Shown one piece after another: positions 12,412-21,184 of a DNA stretch of 33,282 bases. The DNA is taken from the IMG/VR virus record IMGVR_UViG_3300031688_000069, positions 1 through 33,282 of that record. One strand, given 5' to 3'. Position numbers and translations under genes: made by a program. Each line of letters starts with the position of its first letter. Position 1 is the first letter of the stretch. The notes under the pieces were generated by a model, which saw only the letters and a program-made list of their open reading frames with translations, was not told the DNA's origin and searched no databases. The DNA comes from a virus.

Positions 12412-14067
12412 ATGTCCGAATGGATAGACACCCATATTTCCTGCCCTCTATGCCCATCCAGTGATGGATACAGCGTGAACGATGAGGGTTGGGGTACATG
12501 TTTTAGCTGTGGCGGTAAGACTCCACCAGAAGACTCAACGAAGGCAACACGAATGACTAAAAGAACACCAAAGAAAGCACAATCCTTACTCGACACGGGT
12601 GTCTATAAGGCCCTAGTTAAACGAAACATTGACGACCATATCTGTAAGAAGTTTGGATACTCAATTGGAGAAGATAACCAAGGCAATACTGTTCAGATAG
12701 CAGCATATCGTGACAACAACGGGCAGATAATTGCTCAGAAATTACGCTATGCAGGCAAGAAGTTCCTTAGTACTGGTGATATGAAGAGCGCCCTTATGTT
12801 TGGGCAGCACCTTTGGAAGGCAGGCGGCAAGCGTTTGGTAATTACCGAAGGTGAGATCGACTGCCTTGCCTATGCCACCGTGACCAACGGTACGTGGGCT
12901 GTGGTATCTGTTAAATCAGGTGCCCAATCGGCCAAGGCTGATATCAAACAGCATCTTGAGTTCATTGAGAGCTATGAAAATGTCACCTTCCTGATGGATC
13001 AAGACGCACCGGGCATTGAGGCGGCGCATGAATGTGCTGCATTACTCAGTCCCGGCAAAGCTTTCATAGCTACACTGCCACTTAAAGACGCTGGTGAAAT
13101 GCTAGAGCAACATCGTGCTAAAGAATTAATGTCTGCAGTCTACGATGCTAAAGCGTTCAGACCTGATGGGATACTGTCCGGCGCGGACATCTCAATGGAA
13201 GACTTACTTGCGGTTGTAAAGCCGGGGTATTCAATTCCATATCCTGAATTAGGTAAGAAGTTACATGGTCTGCGTAAGCGTGAGCTAACCCTCATGACTG
13301 CCGGATCAGGCATTGGTAAGTCTACTCTCGCTAGGGAGATAGGCTACCACCTCGTTAAAGAGCACGGCCTTAAGATTGGCAACGTGTTCCTTGAAGAGTC
13401 CTACACCAAGACAGCACACGGTTACATTGCAATAGATAACAATGTTCCCTTGGGCCGCTTGCGTGAGGAGCCTAACTGCATCACACCAACTGCATACCAG
13501 AAGTCATTAGATGAAGTGGTTAAAACCCAATACTTCTATGACCACTTTGGCTCCATCGACTCAGCAAACCTCATATCAAAACTTAAGTACATGGCTACTA
13601 GCTTGGACTGTGACTTCCTTATTCTGGATCACATATCAATCGTTGTGTCTGGACAAAAGTCTAGTGGTGAGGGTGAGCGGAAGGACATTGACCTACTCAT
13701 GACCGCATTGCGTGGTCTGGTAGAACAAACAGGTGTTGGCTTAATTGCTATCACCCATCTTAAGCGTCCCGATGGTGGCCGTAAATCATATAACGAAGGT
13801 GGTCGAGTAACCCTGCAGGATCTGCGTGGTTCAGCATCACTGGAACAATTATCAGACAACATTATTGCCGTAGAGCGTGACCAACAAGGGGATAACCCTG
13901 ACCAATCACGCATCCGTGTCCTTAAGAACCGTGAATTCGGTGACCTTGGGGAGGCTGATCTCAACGAATACAACCTAGTTACTGGACGCCTACTACCCGC
14001 CCCGGAGAGTAAGGCTCCTACTAGCTTTGGTGACTTCGATGATGGGGGTGACGATGTTCCGTTCTAA
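12412..14067 (+). CDS. DNA primase-helicase (T7 gp4-like)
   Basis: The 551-residue protein unwinds DNA and makes primers at the fork. An N-terminal zinc site has Cys11, Cys14, Cys30 and Cys33. The TOPRIM primase domain shows EGEID (Glu146) and MDQDAPG (Asp196, Asp198). The RecA-like helicase has Walker A GSGIGKST (298-305), Walker B FLILDHI (Asp406), and LRGSASLEQLSDNIIAVERD. The C-terminal tail is acidic and ends in Phe, as in T7 gp4. An in-frame ATG at 12553 (Met48), with AAGG 8 bases upstream, lies just after the zinc domain and could yield a short helicase form like T7 gp4B. Confidence 0.95.
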   Translation: MSEWIDTHISCPLCPSSDGYSVNDEGWGTCFSCGGKTPPEDSTKATRMTKRTPKKAQSLLDTGVYKALVKRNIDDHICKKFGYSIGEDNQGNTVQIAAYRDNNGQIIAQKLRYAGKKFLSTGDMKSALMFGQHLWKAGGKRLVITEGEIDCLAYATVTNGTWAVVSVKSGAQSAKADIKQHLEFIESYENVTFLMDQDAPGIEAAHECAALLSPGKAFIATLPLKDAGEMLEQHRAKELMSAVYDAKAFRPDGILSGADISMEDLLAVVKPGYSIPYPELGKKLHGLRKRELTLMTAGSGIGKSTLAREIGYHLVKEHGLKIGNVFLEESYTKTAHGYIAIDNNVPLGRLREEPNCITPTAYQKSLDEVVKTQYFYDHFGSIDSANLISKLKYMATSLDCDFLILDHISIVVSGQKSSGEGERKDIDLLMTALRGLVEQTGVGLIAITHLKRPDGGRKSYNEGGRVTLQDLRGSASLEQLSDNIIAVERDQQGDNPDQSRIRVLKNREFGDLGEADLNEYNLVTGRLLPAPESKAPTSFGDFDDGGDDVPF

Positions 14068-14078
14068 AAGGATTCAAA

Positions 14079-15941
14079 ATGAAAGTACTTGTCGCAGATC
14101 TGGAGGCCAACGGCCTTCTTGACACTATTAATCGCCACTGGTGCCTATCAGTTGGCGACCCTAAGACCGAAGAAATTACATGTTATGCAGACCAGCCGGG
14201 CTTTCCTCCGCTAGCAGAAGGCTATGCGTTATTGGCTACGGCAGACCGCGTAGTATTTCATAACGGTCTAGGGTATGACCTTCATGCTATCAACATGATC
14301 GTCCCTAACACGTTACGGTTTGACCAAGTGTATGACACCTTGGTTCTATCGAAGATGCTCTTCCCTGACAGACGTTCCCACGCCTTAGCAGCGTGGGGTG
14401 AAGACCTTGGGTTCCCGAAGATGGACTTCTCTGACTTCTCCAAGTGGCATCCCATGATGGGAACCTATTGCAACCAAGATGTACTTGTCACCATGAAAGT
14501 ATACAAGCGTCTGCAGAAGGAGCTACTAGGGTGGTTCAAGCTGAAGCAAGTGGACTGGCGTCCCGCCGTCAAGCTGGAACACAAGGTCGCATTCTGTCTC
14601 CACCTACAGGAGCAGCACGGCTTTAAGTTAGACATGCCTAAGTTAACCGAACTCTACATTGAACTGTCAGGTGAGAAGTTTGACATTGAGCGGGGGCTAC
14701 AAGAGATGTTCACGCCTGTGATTATCCCTGAGAAGGGTACATGGGACTGGACGTTGAGACAGTGGAATCAAGTAGAAGTCACTGTACCGAAGGTTGGAAA
14801 CAAGGGAAGGGGAGTTACTAAAGGTGTTCCATACACCAAGATTACTCTTCAACCTTTCAACCCCGGCTCACGCCCACAGTGTACCTACCGTATCAGTAAG
14901 GCTCACCTAGATTGGCAACCCGTCAAGCTTACACCCTCTGGTATCCCTCAGATTAATGAGGCTACCTTGAAGAACCTTGAGTACCCAGAAGCTGCCATCC
15001 TTAATCGCTACTTACGAATCAGTAAGCAGCTCGGTCAGGTATCTGAGGGTGCTAATGCGTGGATGAAGCTAGAAAAGAATGGACGTATTCATGGTCGTGT
15101 TAACCAATGTGGCGCACGTACCCACCGTATGTCTCACTTCTCTCCTAACGTAGCTCAAGTGGACAAGAAGGACCTCCGAATGCGTGAGGTCTGGACTGCC
15201 AACACAGGCGATAAGCTTGTTGGTTGTGACGCTGAGGGTCTGGAGTTACGAGGATTAGCTAACAGACTATTCTTCTGGGACAAAGGTGCCTATGCCAAAG
15301 CCGTTATCTACGGTGACAAAGCGTTAGGTACGGATGCTCACAGTCGCACCATGAAGGCAGCAGGTATGCCCGACCGCGATTCTAGTAAGACACTAATTTA
15401 CGCCACGTTATATGGTTCAGGTAACCCTAACCTAGGGCAGATCTATGTGTCCGCGTGGAAGAAGCACGGTGTTATTAAGAAGGGTCGGTTGCCGGGAATT
15501 GGTAAGCGTATTCGTGATGACCTAGCCAAGGGTATCAAAGGCTTAGATAAGCTTACTGAGCTATGTAAGAAGCGTACCCGTGAGCAGAGTTACCTTAAGA
15601 GTGCTGATGGTAGAGCCATTATTTCAACCTCAGAACACTCATCATTAAATAGTTTGCTGCAGTCCGATGGAGCTGTAGTTATGAAGGAGGCTCTAGCCCA
15701 CTTTCACTTTGTCCTTTGTGTCCGTGAAGGACATGTAGACCCTACCACCTACTACCCTAAAACCTTCGACTACTGCGCCAACGTCCATGACGAAGTGCAG
15801 ATGTCGGTACGTCCCGCTCACGCTGATGCTATTGGCAAACTGTTTGCTCAAGGCATTAAAGAAGCTGGTGAAAATTTAAACATGAATTGTGAGCTTGCAG
15901 GAGCTTATGAAATTGGAAACAACTGGAAGGATACCCACTAA
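14079..15941 (+). CDS. T7-type family A DNA polymerase with 3'-5' exonuclease
   Basis: The 620-residue replicative polymerase shows exonuclease motifs Asp7/Glu9 (VADLEANG), Asp66 (FHNGLGYD) and Asp134 (YCNQDV), and polymerase motifs A Asp384 (GCDAEGLELRGLA), B Arg433/Lys437/Tyr441/Tyr445 (RDSSKTLIYATLYG) and C His570-Asp571-Glu572 (NVHDEVQ). T7 gp5 is 704 residues. The thumb insertion that binds thioredoxin in T7 appears as a shorter loop around residues 234-262 (VTVPKVGNKGRGVTKG then VPYTK). AAAGGA precedes the ATG. It follows primase-helicase by 11 bases. Confidence 0.96.
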   Translation: MKVLVADLEANGLLDTINRHWCLSVGDPKTEEITCYADQPGFPPLAEGYALLATADRVVFHNGLGYDLHAINMIVPNTLRFDQVYDTLVLSKMLFPDRRSHALAAWGEDLGFPKMDFSDFSKWHPMMGTYCNQDVLVTMKVYKRLQKELLGWFKLKQVDWRPAVKLEHKVAFCLHLQEQHGFKLDMPKLTELYIELSGEKFDIERGLQEMFTPVIIPEKGTWDWTLRQWNQVEVTVPKVGNKGRGVTKGVPYTKITLQPFNPGSRPQCTYRISKAHLDWQPVKLTPSGIPQINEATLKNLEYPEAAILNRYLRISKQLGQVSEGANAWMKLEKNGRIHGRVNQCGARTHRMSHFSPNVAQVDKKDLRMREVWTANTGDKLVGCDAEGLELRGLANRLFFWDKGAYAKAVIYGDKALGTDAHSRTMKAAGMPDRDSSKTLIYATLYGSGNPNLGQIYVSAWKKHGVIKKGRLPGIGKRIRDDLAKGIKGLDKLTELCKKRTREQSYLKSADGRAIISTSEHSSLNSLLQSDGAVVMKEALAHFHFVLCVREGHVDPTTYYPKTFDYCANVHDEVQMSVRPAHADAIGKLFAQGIKEAGENLNMNCELAGAYEIGNNWKDTH

Positions 15942-16115
15942 ATGAATACCTATAACGTAACAATCGAACTTAGCATCACTAAAGACATAGCAGTTTACGC
16001 CTCATCTAAAGACGAAGCAGTCGAGGGTGCTATGGCTATGTTCTTTGAAGCCCCTGAAGACGATGAGAACTTCAACATGAAAGTCCAAGATGTTTCTATC
16101 ATTGAGGATGAATAA
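15942..16115 (+). CDS. Small acidic protein between polymerase and exonuclease, unknown
   Basis: The 57-residue product begins directly after the polymerase stop and overlaps the exonuclease start (TAATG). The sequence is acidic with an apparent beta-alpha-beta pattern (NTYNVTIELSITKD, EAVEGAMAMFFE, NMKVQDVSIIEDE). No family is recognised. Tight coupling on both sides indicates it is translated with the replication genes. Confidence 0.6.
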   Translation: MNTYNVTIELSITKDIAVYASSKDEAVEGAMAMFFEAPEDDENFNMKVQDVSIIEDE

Positions 16116-16894
16116 TGTACGGATTAATTGACGGCGACATCATCGCCTTTCGCAGCGCAATCTCAGCTCAAGAGAACTGGGATGATGAAATAGTAGTTGA
16201 TAGTCGTAAGGCCTGTCGCAACGCAGACAAACTCATAGCTGAGTGGATGCATGGTGCTCGCGTTAAGAAACCTATCCTTTGTTTAAGCCCTAAGAATGGC
16301 GGTAACTTCCGTAAGGTTATCAACCCTGAGTACAAGGCCAATCGTAAGGGCGTGGACAAACCTGTTGTCTACAACAAAGTGATTGAGCATCTGGAAAAGA
16401 ACTACCGTGTAAGTCGTATCGAAGGACTAGAAGCTGACGATGTGATGGGTATCTACGGAAGCATGCCTAGGCTTAAGGGGTCTGTCGTTATCACAATTGA
16501 TAAAGACCTACTCACTATCCCATGTAAGTTGTTCAACCCCTACAAAATGAAACGCCCACAGCTTATCCGTCAGTTCAGTGCGGATCACGCGTGGATGGTT
16601 CAGACGCTTATGGGTGACAAGACAGATGGTTATGCCGGAGCAAAAGGCATAGGCCCTAAGAAAGCCGAAGCTGCTCTTGCTGACTGCAACAGTGTTGCTG
16701 AAATGTGGGAGGCAGTTATCTCACTGTACCGTCAGAAAGAACAGACCGTAGAAGAAGCCTTACTCAACACACGTATGGCCCGAATCCTAAGACACGATGA
16801 TTACGATTTAGAAAACCACCGCATCAAACTATGGGGACCTAATGGTCACGATTGGTTGGAGCTAGAAGGAGAAGCAGATGGAGCACTTGTTTAA
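16115..16894 (+). CDS. 5'-3' exonuclease (T7 gp6-like, FEN family)
   Basis: The 259-residue protein opens with GLIDGDIIAFRSA, has the metal-binding EGLEADDVMG, then VITIDKDLL, and the helix-hairpin-helix region MGDKTDGYAGAKGIGPKKA. These are the standard motifs of the phage 5'-3' exonuclease/flap nuclease family. T7 gp6 is 300 residues. It removes primers and degrades host DNA to feed phage synthesis. The position after DNA polymerase agrees with T7 order. Confidence 0.9.
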   Translation: MYGLIDGDIIAFRSAISAQENWDDEIVVDSRKACRNADKLIAEWMHGARVKKPILCLSPKNGGNFRKVINPEYKANRKGVDKPVVYNKVIEHLEKNYRVSRIEGLEADDVMGIYGSMPRLKGSVVITIDKDLLTIPCKLFNPYKMKRPQLIRQFSADHAWMVQTLMGDKTDGYAGAKGIGPKKAEAALADCNSVAEMWEAVISLYRQKEQTVEEALLNTRMARILRHDDYDLENHRIKLWGPNGHDWLELEGEADGALV

Positions 16895-17021
16895 CGCACT
16901 AGGTGATCTAGTACAGGCAGTCACATGGGCAGGCTTAACTCTGTTTGGCTTCTATCTGATGGACCTATTATTAAATCCTGGCATTGCCGAAACAGAAGAC
17001 GAGAAGGACGAAGAAAAATGA
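16878..17021 (+). CDS. Small membrane protein, unknown
   Basis: The 47-residue ORF overlaps the exonuclease end and the next start (ATGA), with AGAAGGAGAAG upstream of the ATG. It has one membrane segment (AVTWAGLTLFGFYLMDLLL) and an acidic, Lys-containing C-terminus (ETEDEKDEEK). Coupled overlaps on both sides support translation. Function is unknown. Confidence 0.6.
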   Translation: MEHLFNALGDLVQAVTWAGLTLFGFYLMDLLLNPGIAETEDEKDEEK

Positions 17022-17251
17022 TTATAAAATTTTATACCGAGGGGTGTTCCCCTTGTTACGCAATGTCTGTCCTCCTAGACAAGATGATGGTTGAGTACGA
17101 TGAAATTGATATTGGTAAAGATATGGAATCGGCTATTGACCACCGTGTTAGTAGCGTTCCTACACTTATTAATACTGCTGATGGTTCTCGGTTGGTTGGC
17201 TTCAAAGATAAGAAAACGGTGGAGGATTGGATAAATGCTAATCACGGTTGA
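17018..17251 (+). CDS. Thioredoxin/glutaredoxin-like protein
   Basis: The 77-residue protein has the redox-fold start IIKFYTEGCSPCYAMSVLLDK with active site Cys-Ser-Pro-Cys (10-13) and the cis-proline region VSSVPTLI, followed by GFKDKKTVEDWI. It probably reduces the neighbouring ribonucleotide reductase, whose gene it overlaps by 17 bases. A second possibility is binding the DNA polymerase thumb loop as thioredoxin does in T7; no evidence beyond context. The longer open frame from 16925 overlaps another gene and has no ribosome site. Confidence 0.8.
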   Translation: MIIKFYTEGCSPCYAMSVLLDKMMVEYDEIDIGKDMESAIDHRVSSVPTLINTADGSRLVGFKDKKTVEDWINANHG

Positions 17252-18998
17252 TTACTCACGCAACGAACTTCTCTCAGAGCAAGCTCATACCTTACTCACT
17301 GACTACTACTGTCGTGAGGGTGAGGACCCACAAGATGCATATGCCCGTGCCGCTACTGCATTCTGTCGTAACGACTACGAGTTAGCACAACGTATATATG
17401 ACTATGCCAGTAAAGGCTGGTTCATGTTTTCATCACCAATCTTATCTAATGCCCCAGCGCAAGGAGAGAAAGTCCGTGGACTACCTATTAGTTGTTTCCT
17501 TAGTTACGTGCCTGACAGCTTGGACGGTCTTATCGGACATAGCACCGAACTTAGATGGCTATCTGTTAAAGGTGGTGGAGTGGGCGGTCATTGGTCTGAC
17601 ATCCGCAGCGTTAGTGACGTTGCTCCTAGTCCGATACCTTTCCTGAAGACTGTCGATAGTGACATGACTGCCTACAGACAGGGCAAGACTCGCAAGGGTT
17701 CTTACGCTGCCTACATGGACATCAGCCACCCAGACATCATTGAGTTCATCAACATCCGTGTACCTACAGGTGGTGACCCTAACCGTAAGGCGTTCAATAT
17801 TCACAACGCAGTGAACATCCCTGATTCATTCATGGATGCTGTGAACGCTGGCGGTCAGTGGGATCTTGTAGACCCTAATGACCAAACAGTTCGGGACACA
17901 ATCCCTGCTCGTGACCTATGGGAACGTCTGATTGAAACGCGCTTCCGTACAGGTGAGCCTTACCTTAACTTCATTGATGAGGCTAACAGGCATCTACCAC
18001 CAGCTATGAAAGAGAAAGGCTTATCCATTCACGGTTCAAACCTGTGCAATGAGATACACCTACCTACTTCAGCAGAACGTACAGCAGTGTGTTGTTTGTC
18101 TAGTGTGAACCTAGAGCATTACGAACACTGGAAGAACACCACTATGGTGGCTGACCTAATCGAGATGCTTGATAACGTCATTAGCTTCTTCTGTTTCCAC
18201 GCACCTAAAGAACTCCGCAAGGCAGTCTTCAGTGCTACTCAGGAACGTAGCTTAGGCTTAGGTGCTATGGGTTTCCACTCAGCGTTACAACGTGCAGGCA
18301 TTCCTTGGGAATCTCCAATGGCTACCTCGTACAACACTGACATGTTCACTCATATCAAAGCACAGGCTAAGGCTGCCACAGTCCACCTTGCTGAAGAGCG
18401 TGGTGCATGTCCTGATGTTGAAGGTGTACGTAACTCTCACCTGATGGCTATAGCTCCTAATGCTAACTCTTCAATCATTGCTGGATGTTCAGCGTCCATA
18501 GAACCTTTGAAGTCCAACGCGTTTACTCACCGTACCCGTGTAGGTGCTCACCTTGTCCGTAACCCTTACCTTGATAAAGTCATTAAGAAACATGCTGAGT
18601 TATGGCATCTTAGTTCTAATGTCTGGGTGGAAGAACAGTGGACGTCAGTCATCTTAAATGAAGGCAGTGTACAGCACTTAAAGTGGATGGATGCTTGGGA
18701 TAAAGAAATATACAAGACAGCTTTCGAGCTAGACCAAAGATGGGTAGTAGACCATGCAGCAGAACGTCAACCATACATCTGCCAAGGTCAATCCGTGAAC
18801 CTATTCTTCCCAGCTGGGACAGATAAGGCTTACGTCAATGAGGTACACCTTCGTGCCTTCAACAAGAAACTTAAAGGACTCTATTACTTGCGTACAAGCG
18901 CAGGTGCTAAGGCTGATACTGTCAGCTTCAAGCCAACTCGTGTAGCTCTTACTGACTACGCTGTTGATGATGATGAGTGCCTGTCGTGTCAAGGGTAA
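17235..18998 (+). CDS. nrdA: Ribonucleotide reductase, class I large subunit
   Basis: The 587-residue protein reduces ribonucleotides to deoxyribonucleotides. Key residues are visible: Cys87 (PISCFLS) and Cys286 (AVCCLSS) for the redox pair, Asn269, Cys271 and Glu273 (GSNLCNEI) for the radical site, and a C-terminal Cys-x-x-Cys (DECLSCQG) that would be reduced by thioredoxin. It is much shorter than E. coli NrdA (761 residues). The N-terminus begins at the catalytic core, so the ATP-cone used for dATP inhibition is absent. GGAGG precedes the ATG. Confidence 0.95.
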   Translation: MLITVDYSRNELLSEQAHTLLTDYYCREGEDPQDAYARAATAFCRNDYELAQRIYDYASKGWFMFSSPILSNAPAQGEKVRGLPISCFLSYVPDSLDGLIGHSTELRWLSVKGGGVGGHWSDIRSVSDVAPSPIPFLKTVDSDMTAYRQGKTRKGSYAAYMDISHPDIIEFINIRVPTGGDPNRKAFNIHNAVNIPDSFMDAVNAGGQWDLVDPNDQTVRDTIPARDLWERLIETRFRTGEPYLNFIDEANRHLPPAMKEKGLSIHGSNLCNEIHLPTSAERTAVCCLSSVNLEHYEHWKNTTMVADLIEMLDNVISFFCFHAPKELRKAVFSATQERSLGLGAMGFHSALQRAGIPWESPMATSYNTDMFTHIKAQAKAATVHLAEERGACPDVEGVRNSHLMAIAPNANSSIIAGCSASIEPLKSNAFTHRTRVGAHLVRNPYLDKVIKKHAELWHLSSNVWVEEQWTSVILNEGSVQHLKWMDAWDKEIYKTAFELDQRWVVDHAAERQPYICQGQSVNLFFPAGTDKAYVNEVHLRAFNKKLKGLYYLRTSAGAKADTVSFKPTRVALTDYAVDDDECLSCQG

Positions 18999-19002
18999 TA
19001 TT

Positions 19003-19524
19003 ATGAGTAAATTCACAGCAGCACAGTTAGAAGAGCATTATGGTTATAGGGCTAGGGGCTATAAAGCAGAATACAATAGCGGTGCATGGTTCGATACTGA
19101 TGGTGGCCCTGATTTTAATTCTAATACCGAGAACTGGCGTATCAAACCAGCCAAGAAAATCATCGATATGTCTCACTTGATTAAGAGTGGGATTGATTGT
19201 GAGTTTAGTGATGATGCTAAGGTTTGGGGTATATCCCAGCTAGATGACGTAGTCCACGGAGGTGCTTTCTTGGACACTAGATGGATACCGTGGGAACACT
19301 GCCGCCCACGCATGAACCACAAGATGTTCCATGATGGTGGTGATTGTCCTTTGCCAGAAGGGTTTAAGGTAATGCCTATCTATCGTGACCCTGCGCTAAG
19401 TGTACTTCCTGTACATGCTAGTGAAGAGATTTGGGTTAGTTGTAACCTTCCCTATGAAGTCATAGGCTACGAAATCTTAGGGCTTGCTGATGGTTGGGCT
19501 TACCCTTGGGAGAATAATCAGTGA
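19003..19524 (+). CDS. Unknown 173-residue protein between the nrd genes
   Basis: ATG 19003 follows AAGGG; the longer frame from 18964 only overlaps nrdA. The protein is aromatic- and Gly-rich with several short motifs (GYRARGYKAEYNSGAWFDTD, NWRIKPAKK, TRWIPWEHCRPRM, GLADGWAYPWENNQ). It looks like a globular soluble protein with no membrane segment. The stop overlaps the nrdB start. Position suggests a nucleotide-metabolism accessory or a cargo gene; no known domain is recognised. Confidence 0.7.
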   Translation: MSKFTAAQLEEHYGYRARGYKAEYNSGAWFDTDGGPDFNSNTENWRIKPAKKIIDMSHLIKSGIDCEFSDDAKVWGISQLDDVVHGGAFLDTRWIPWEHCRPRMNHKMFHDGGDCPLPEGFKVMPIYRDPALSVLPVHASEEIWVSCNLPYEVIGYEILGLADGWAYPWENNQ

Positions 19525-20474
19525 GCCTACTAACCCCATCACTAGCATACAAACCCTTCTCCTATGCCAGCTTCGTCAATCAAGCAATTGAACATGACAA
19601 GCTCCATTGGGGTGAGTGGGAATGTGACTTAAATGAAGATGTAACTCAGTGGAAGTCTGGAAAGATTAGCCCGTCTGAGAAGAACTTCATCACCCAAATC
19701 CTTCGGCTATTCACGCAATCTGACGTGATAGTTGGAGGTAGTTATGTGGATGTATTCCTACCTCGTATTAAGAACAACGAAGCTAGGATGATGATGCTGT
19801 CCTTCGCCCAGCGAGAGACTATCCACATGCGCTCTTACGCTCTTCTCAACGACACCCTTGGATTCCCTGAATCTGAGTACACCGCATTCCTTGAATACGA
19901 TGCGATGGCTGAGAAGATTGAGTTCATGCAGAACTTCGACCCAGACACTAAGTCAGGCTTAGCTAAGGCTATTGCTCAGACAGTCTGTAATGAAGGGATG
20001 TCCTTGTTCTCTGCCTTCGTAATGCTCTTGAACTTCCAACGCTATGGAAAGCTTAAAGGCATGTGCGAAATAGTTGAATGGTCCATTCGAGACGAGACAA
20101 TTCATGTTGCTGGTATGACTGAATTGTTCCGTGTGTTTATCAATGAAAACCCAGAGGTAGTTACTGATGAGTTTAAACTTTCTATCTACGAGATGTACCG
20201 CACTGCCGTTGCGTTGGAGGATAAGGTTATTGATCTGGCATTTGAACTGGGTCCTATGGAAGGCCTCAATGCTAGTGAGGTTAAGGAATATATTAGGTTT
20301 ATCGCAGACAGGCGACTCGTAAATCTAGGACTCAAAGCTAACTGGGCTATTAAAGAGAACCCTCTACCTTGGTTAGATTGGGTATTAAATGGCGACAGCT
20401 TCAAGAACTTCTTTGAAGGTCGTGTAACTGACTACAGTGCAGATGGTATGACAGGTGAATCATGGGGATGGTAA
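19521..20474 (+). CDS. nrdB: Ribonucleotide reductase, class I small subunit
   Basis: The 317-residue protein holds the di-iron radical site. Asp68, Glu99, His102 and Tyr106 (RETIHMRSY) correspond to E. coli R2 Asp84, Glu115, His118 and the radical Tyr122. The second metal motif is EWSIRDETIH. Retention of the tyrosine indicates a tyrosyl-radical enzyme. The start is GTG, overlapping the TGA of the preceding gene, with GGGAG upstream. The nrdA and nrdB genes are separated by one unknown gene. Confidence 0.95.
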   Translation: MSLLTPSLAYKPFSYASFVNQAIEHDKLHWGEWECDLNEDVTQWKSGKISPSEKNFITQILRLFTQSDVIVGGSYVDVFLPRIKNNEARMMMLSFAQRETIHMRSYALLNDTLGFPESEYTAFLEYDAMAEKIEFMQNFDPDTKSGLAKAIAQTVCNEGMSLFSAFVMLLNFQRYGKLKGMCEIVEWSIRDETIHVAGMTELFRVFINENPEVVTDEFKLSIYEMYRTAVALEDKVIDLAFELGPMEGLNASEVKEYIRFIADRRLVNLGLKANWAIKENPLPWLDWVLNGDSFKNFFEGRVTDYSADGMTGESWGW

Positions 20475-21184
20475 TGCGAAAAGAACGTAAGGGTCGTAAG
20501 AAGCCTAATAGGGAAGTACAAGATAAGTTTCTAGATGAGAAGCGTCACGCGGTTCCACCACTAAGACCTCAGACGGATATGCAAGCTGACTATATGGCAG
20601 CTCTTATGACGGCTGAACAGGTTGTAGTGTTAGGCCCAGCAGGTACAGGTAAAACCTACATCGCCTCTACAGTAGCGGCTGATCTATATCGTCTAGGACA
20701 GATCGATAAGATTGTTCTCACCCGTCCAAACGTAACTGGATCTAAGTCATTGGGCTTTTTTCCGGGGACGATGGAGGAGAAGATCGGACCTTGGGTTGTT
20801 CCATTCACTGACATCATTCGTAAGCGATTAGGTGGAGGACAGTACGATGTGGCCCTGAAGCATAAGGCTATTGAGATTGTACCCTTTGAGGTTATGCGTG
20901 GTCGTACATTCGATAAGGCATTCGTCATTCTTGATGAAGCTCAGAACACTACCCCAGAAGAAATGAAGATGTTCCTAAGCCGTGTCGGTAAGGACTCGAC
21001 AGTTGTAATCAACGGCGACGTTAAGCAGCGTGATATCAAAGTCACATCCGGATTAGAAACAGTTATTAGATTGGTCAAAACCCAAGGGTTACCAGTGCCT
21101 GTTATCGAATTTGGAATGGACGATATTGTACGCTCAGATGCGTGTGCTATGTGGATTAGAGCATTTGACAGAGAAGGTTTATAG
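20474..21184 (+). CDS. phoH: PhoH-like ATPase
   Basis: The 236-residue protein has Walker A GPAGTGKT, Walker B FVILDEAQN, the PhoH-typical LTRPNVTGSKSLGFFPGTME and a later INGDVKQRD. PhoH-like proteins are very common in marine phages; their exact role, possibly RNA helicase/nuclease-related or linked to phosphate stress, is unsettled. The ATG at 20474 overlaps the nrdB stop (TAATG), a junction used repeatedly in this window, with GGGG as a possible ribosome site; in-frame ATGs at 20462 and 20468 would add 4 or 2 residues. Confidence 0.92.
   Translation: MRKERKGRKKPNREVQDKFLDEKRHAVPPLRPQTDMQADYMAALMTAEQVVVLGPAGTGKTYIASTVAADLYRLGQIDKIVLTRPNVTGSKSLGFFPGTMEEKIGPWVVPFTDIIRKRLGGGQYDVALKHKAIEIVPFEVMRGRTFDKAFVILDEAQNTTPEEMKMFLSRVGKDSTVVINGDVKQRDIKVTSGLETVIRLVKTQGLPVPVIEFGMDDIVRSDACAMWIRAFDREGL

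Noticed and set aside
12366-12596. Minus-strand open frames opposite the main genes
   Set aside because: They overlap strong + strand genes with recognised motifs, lack ribosome sites or domain patterns, and are antisense shadows. The same applies to the other minus-strand frames in the window.
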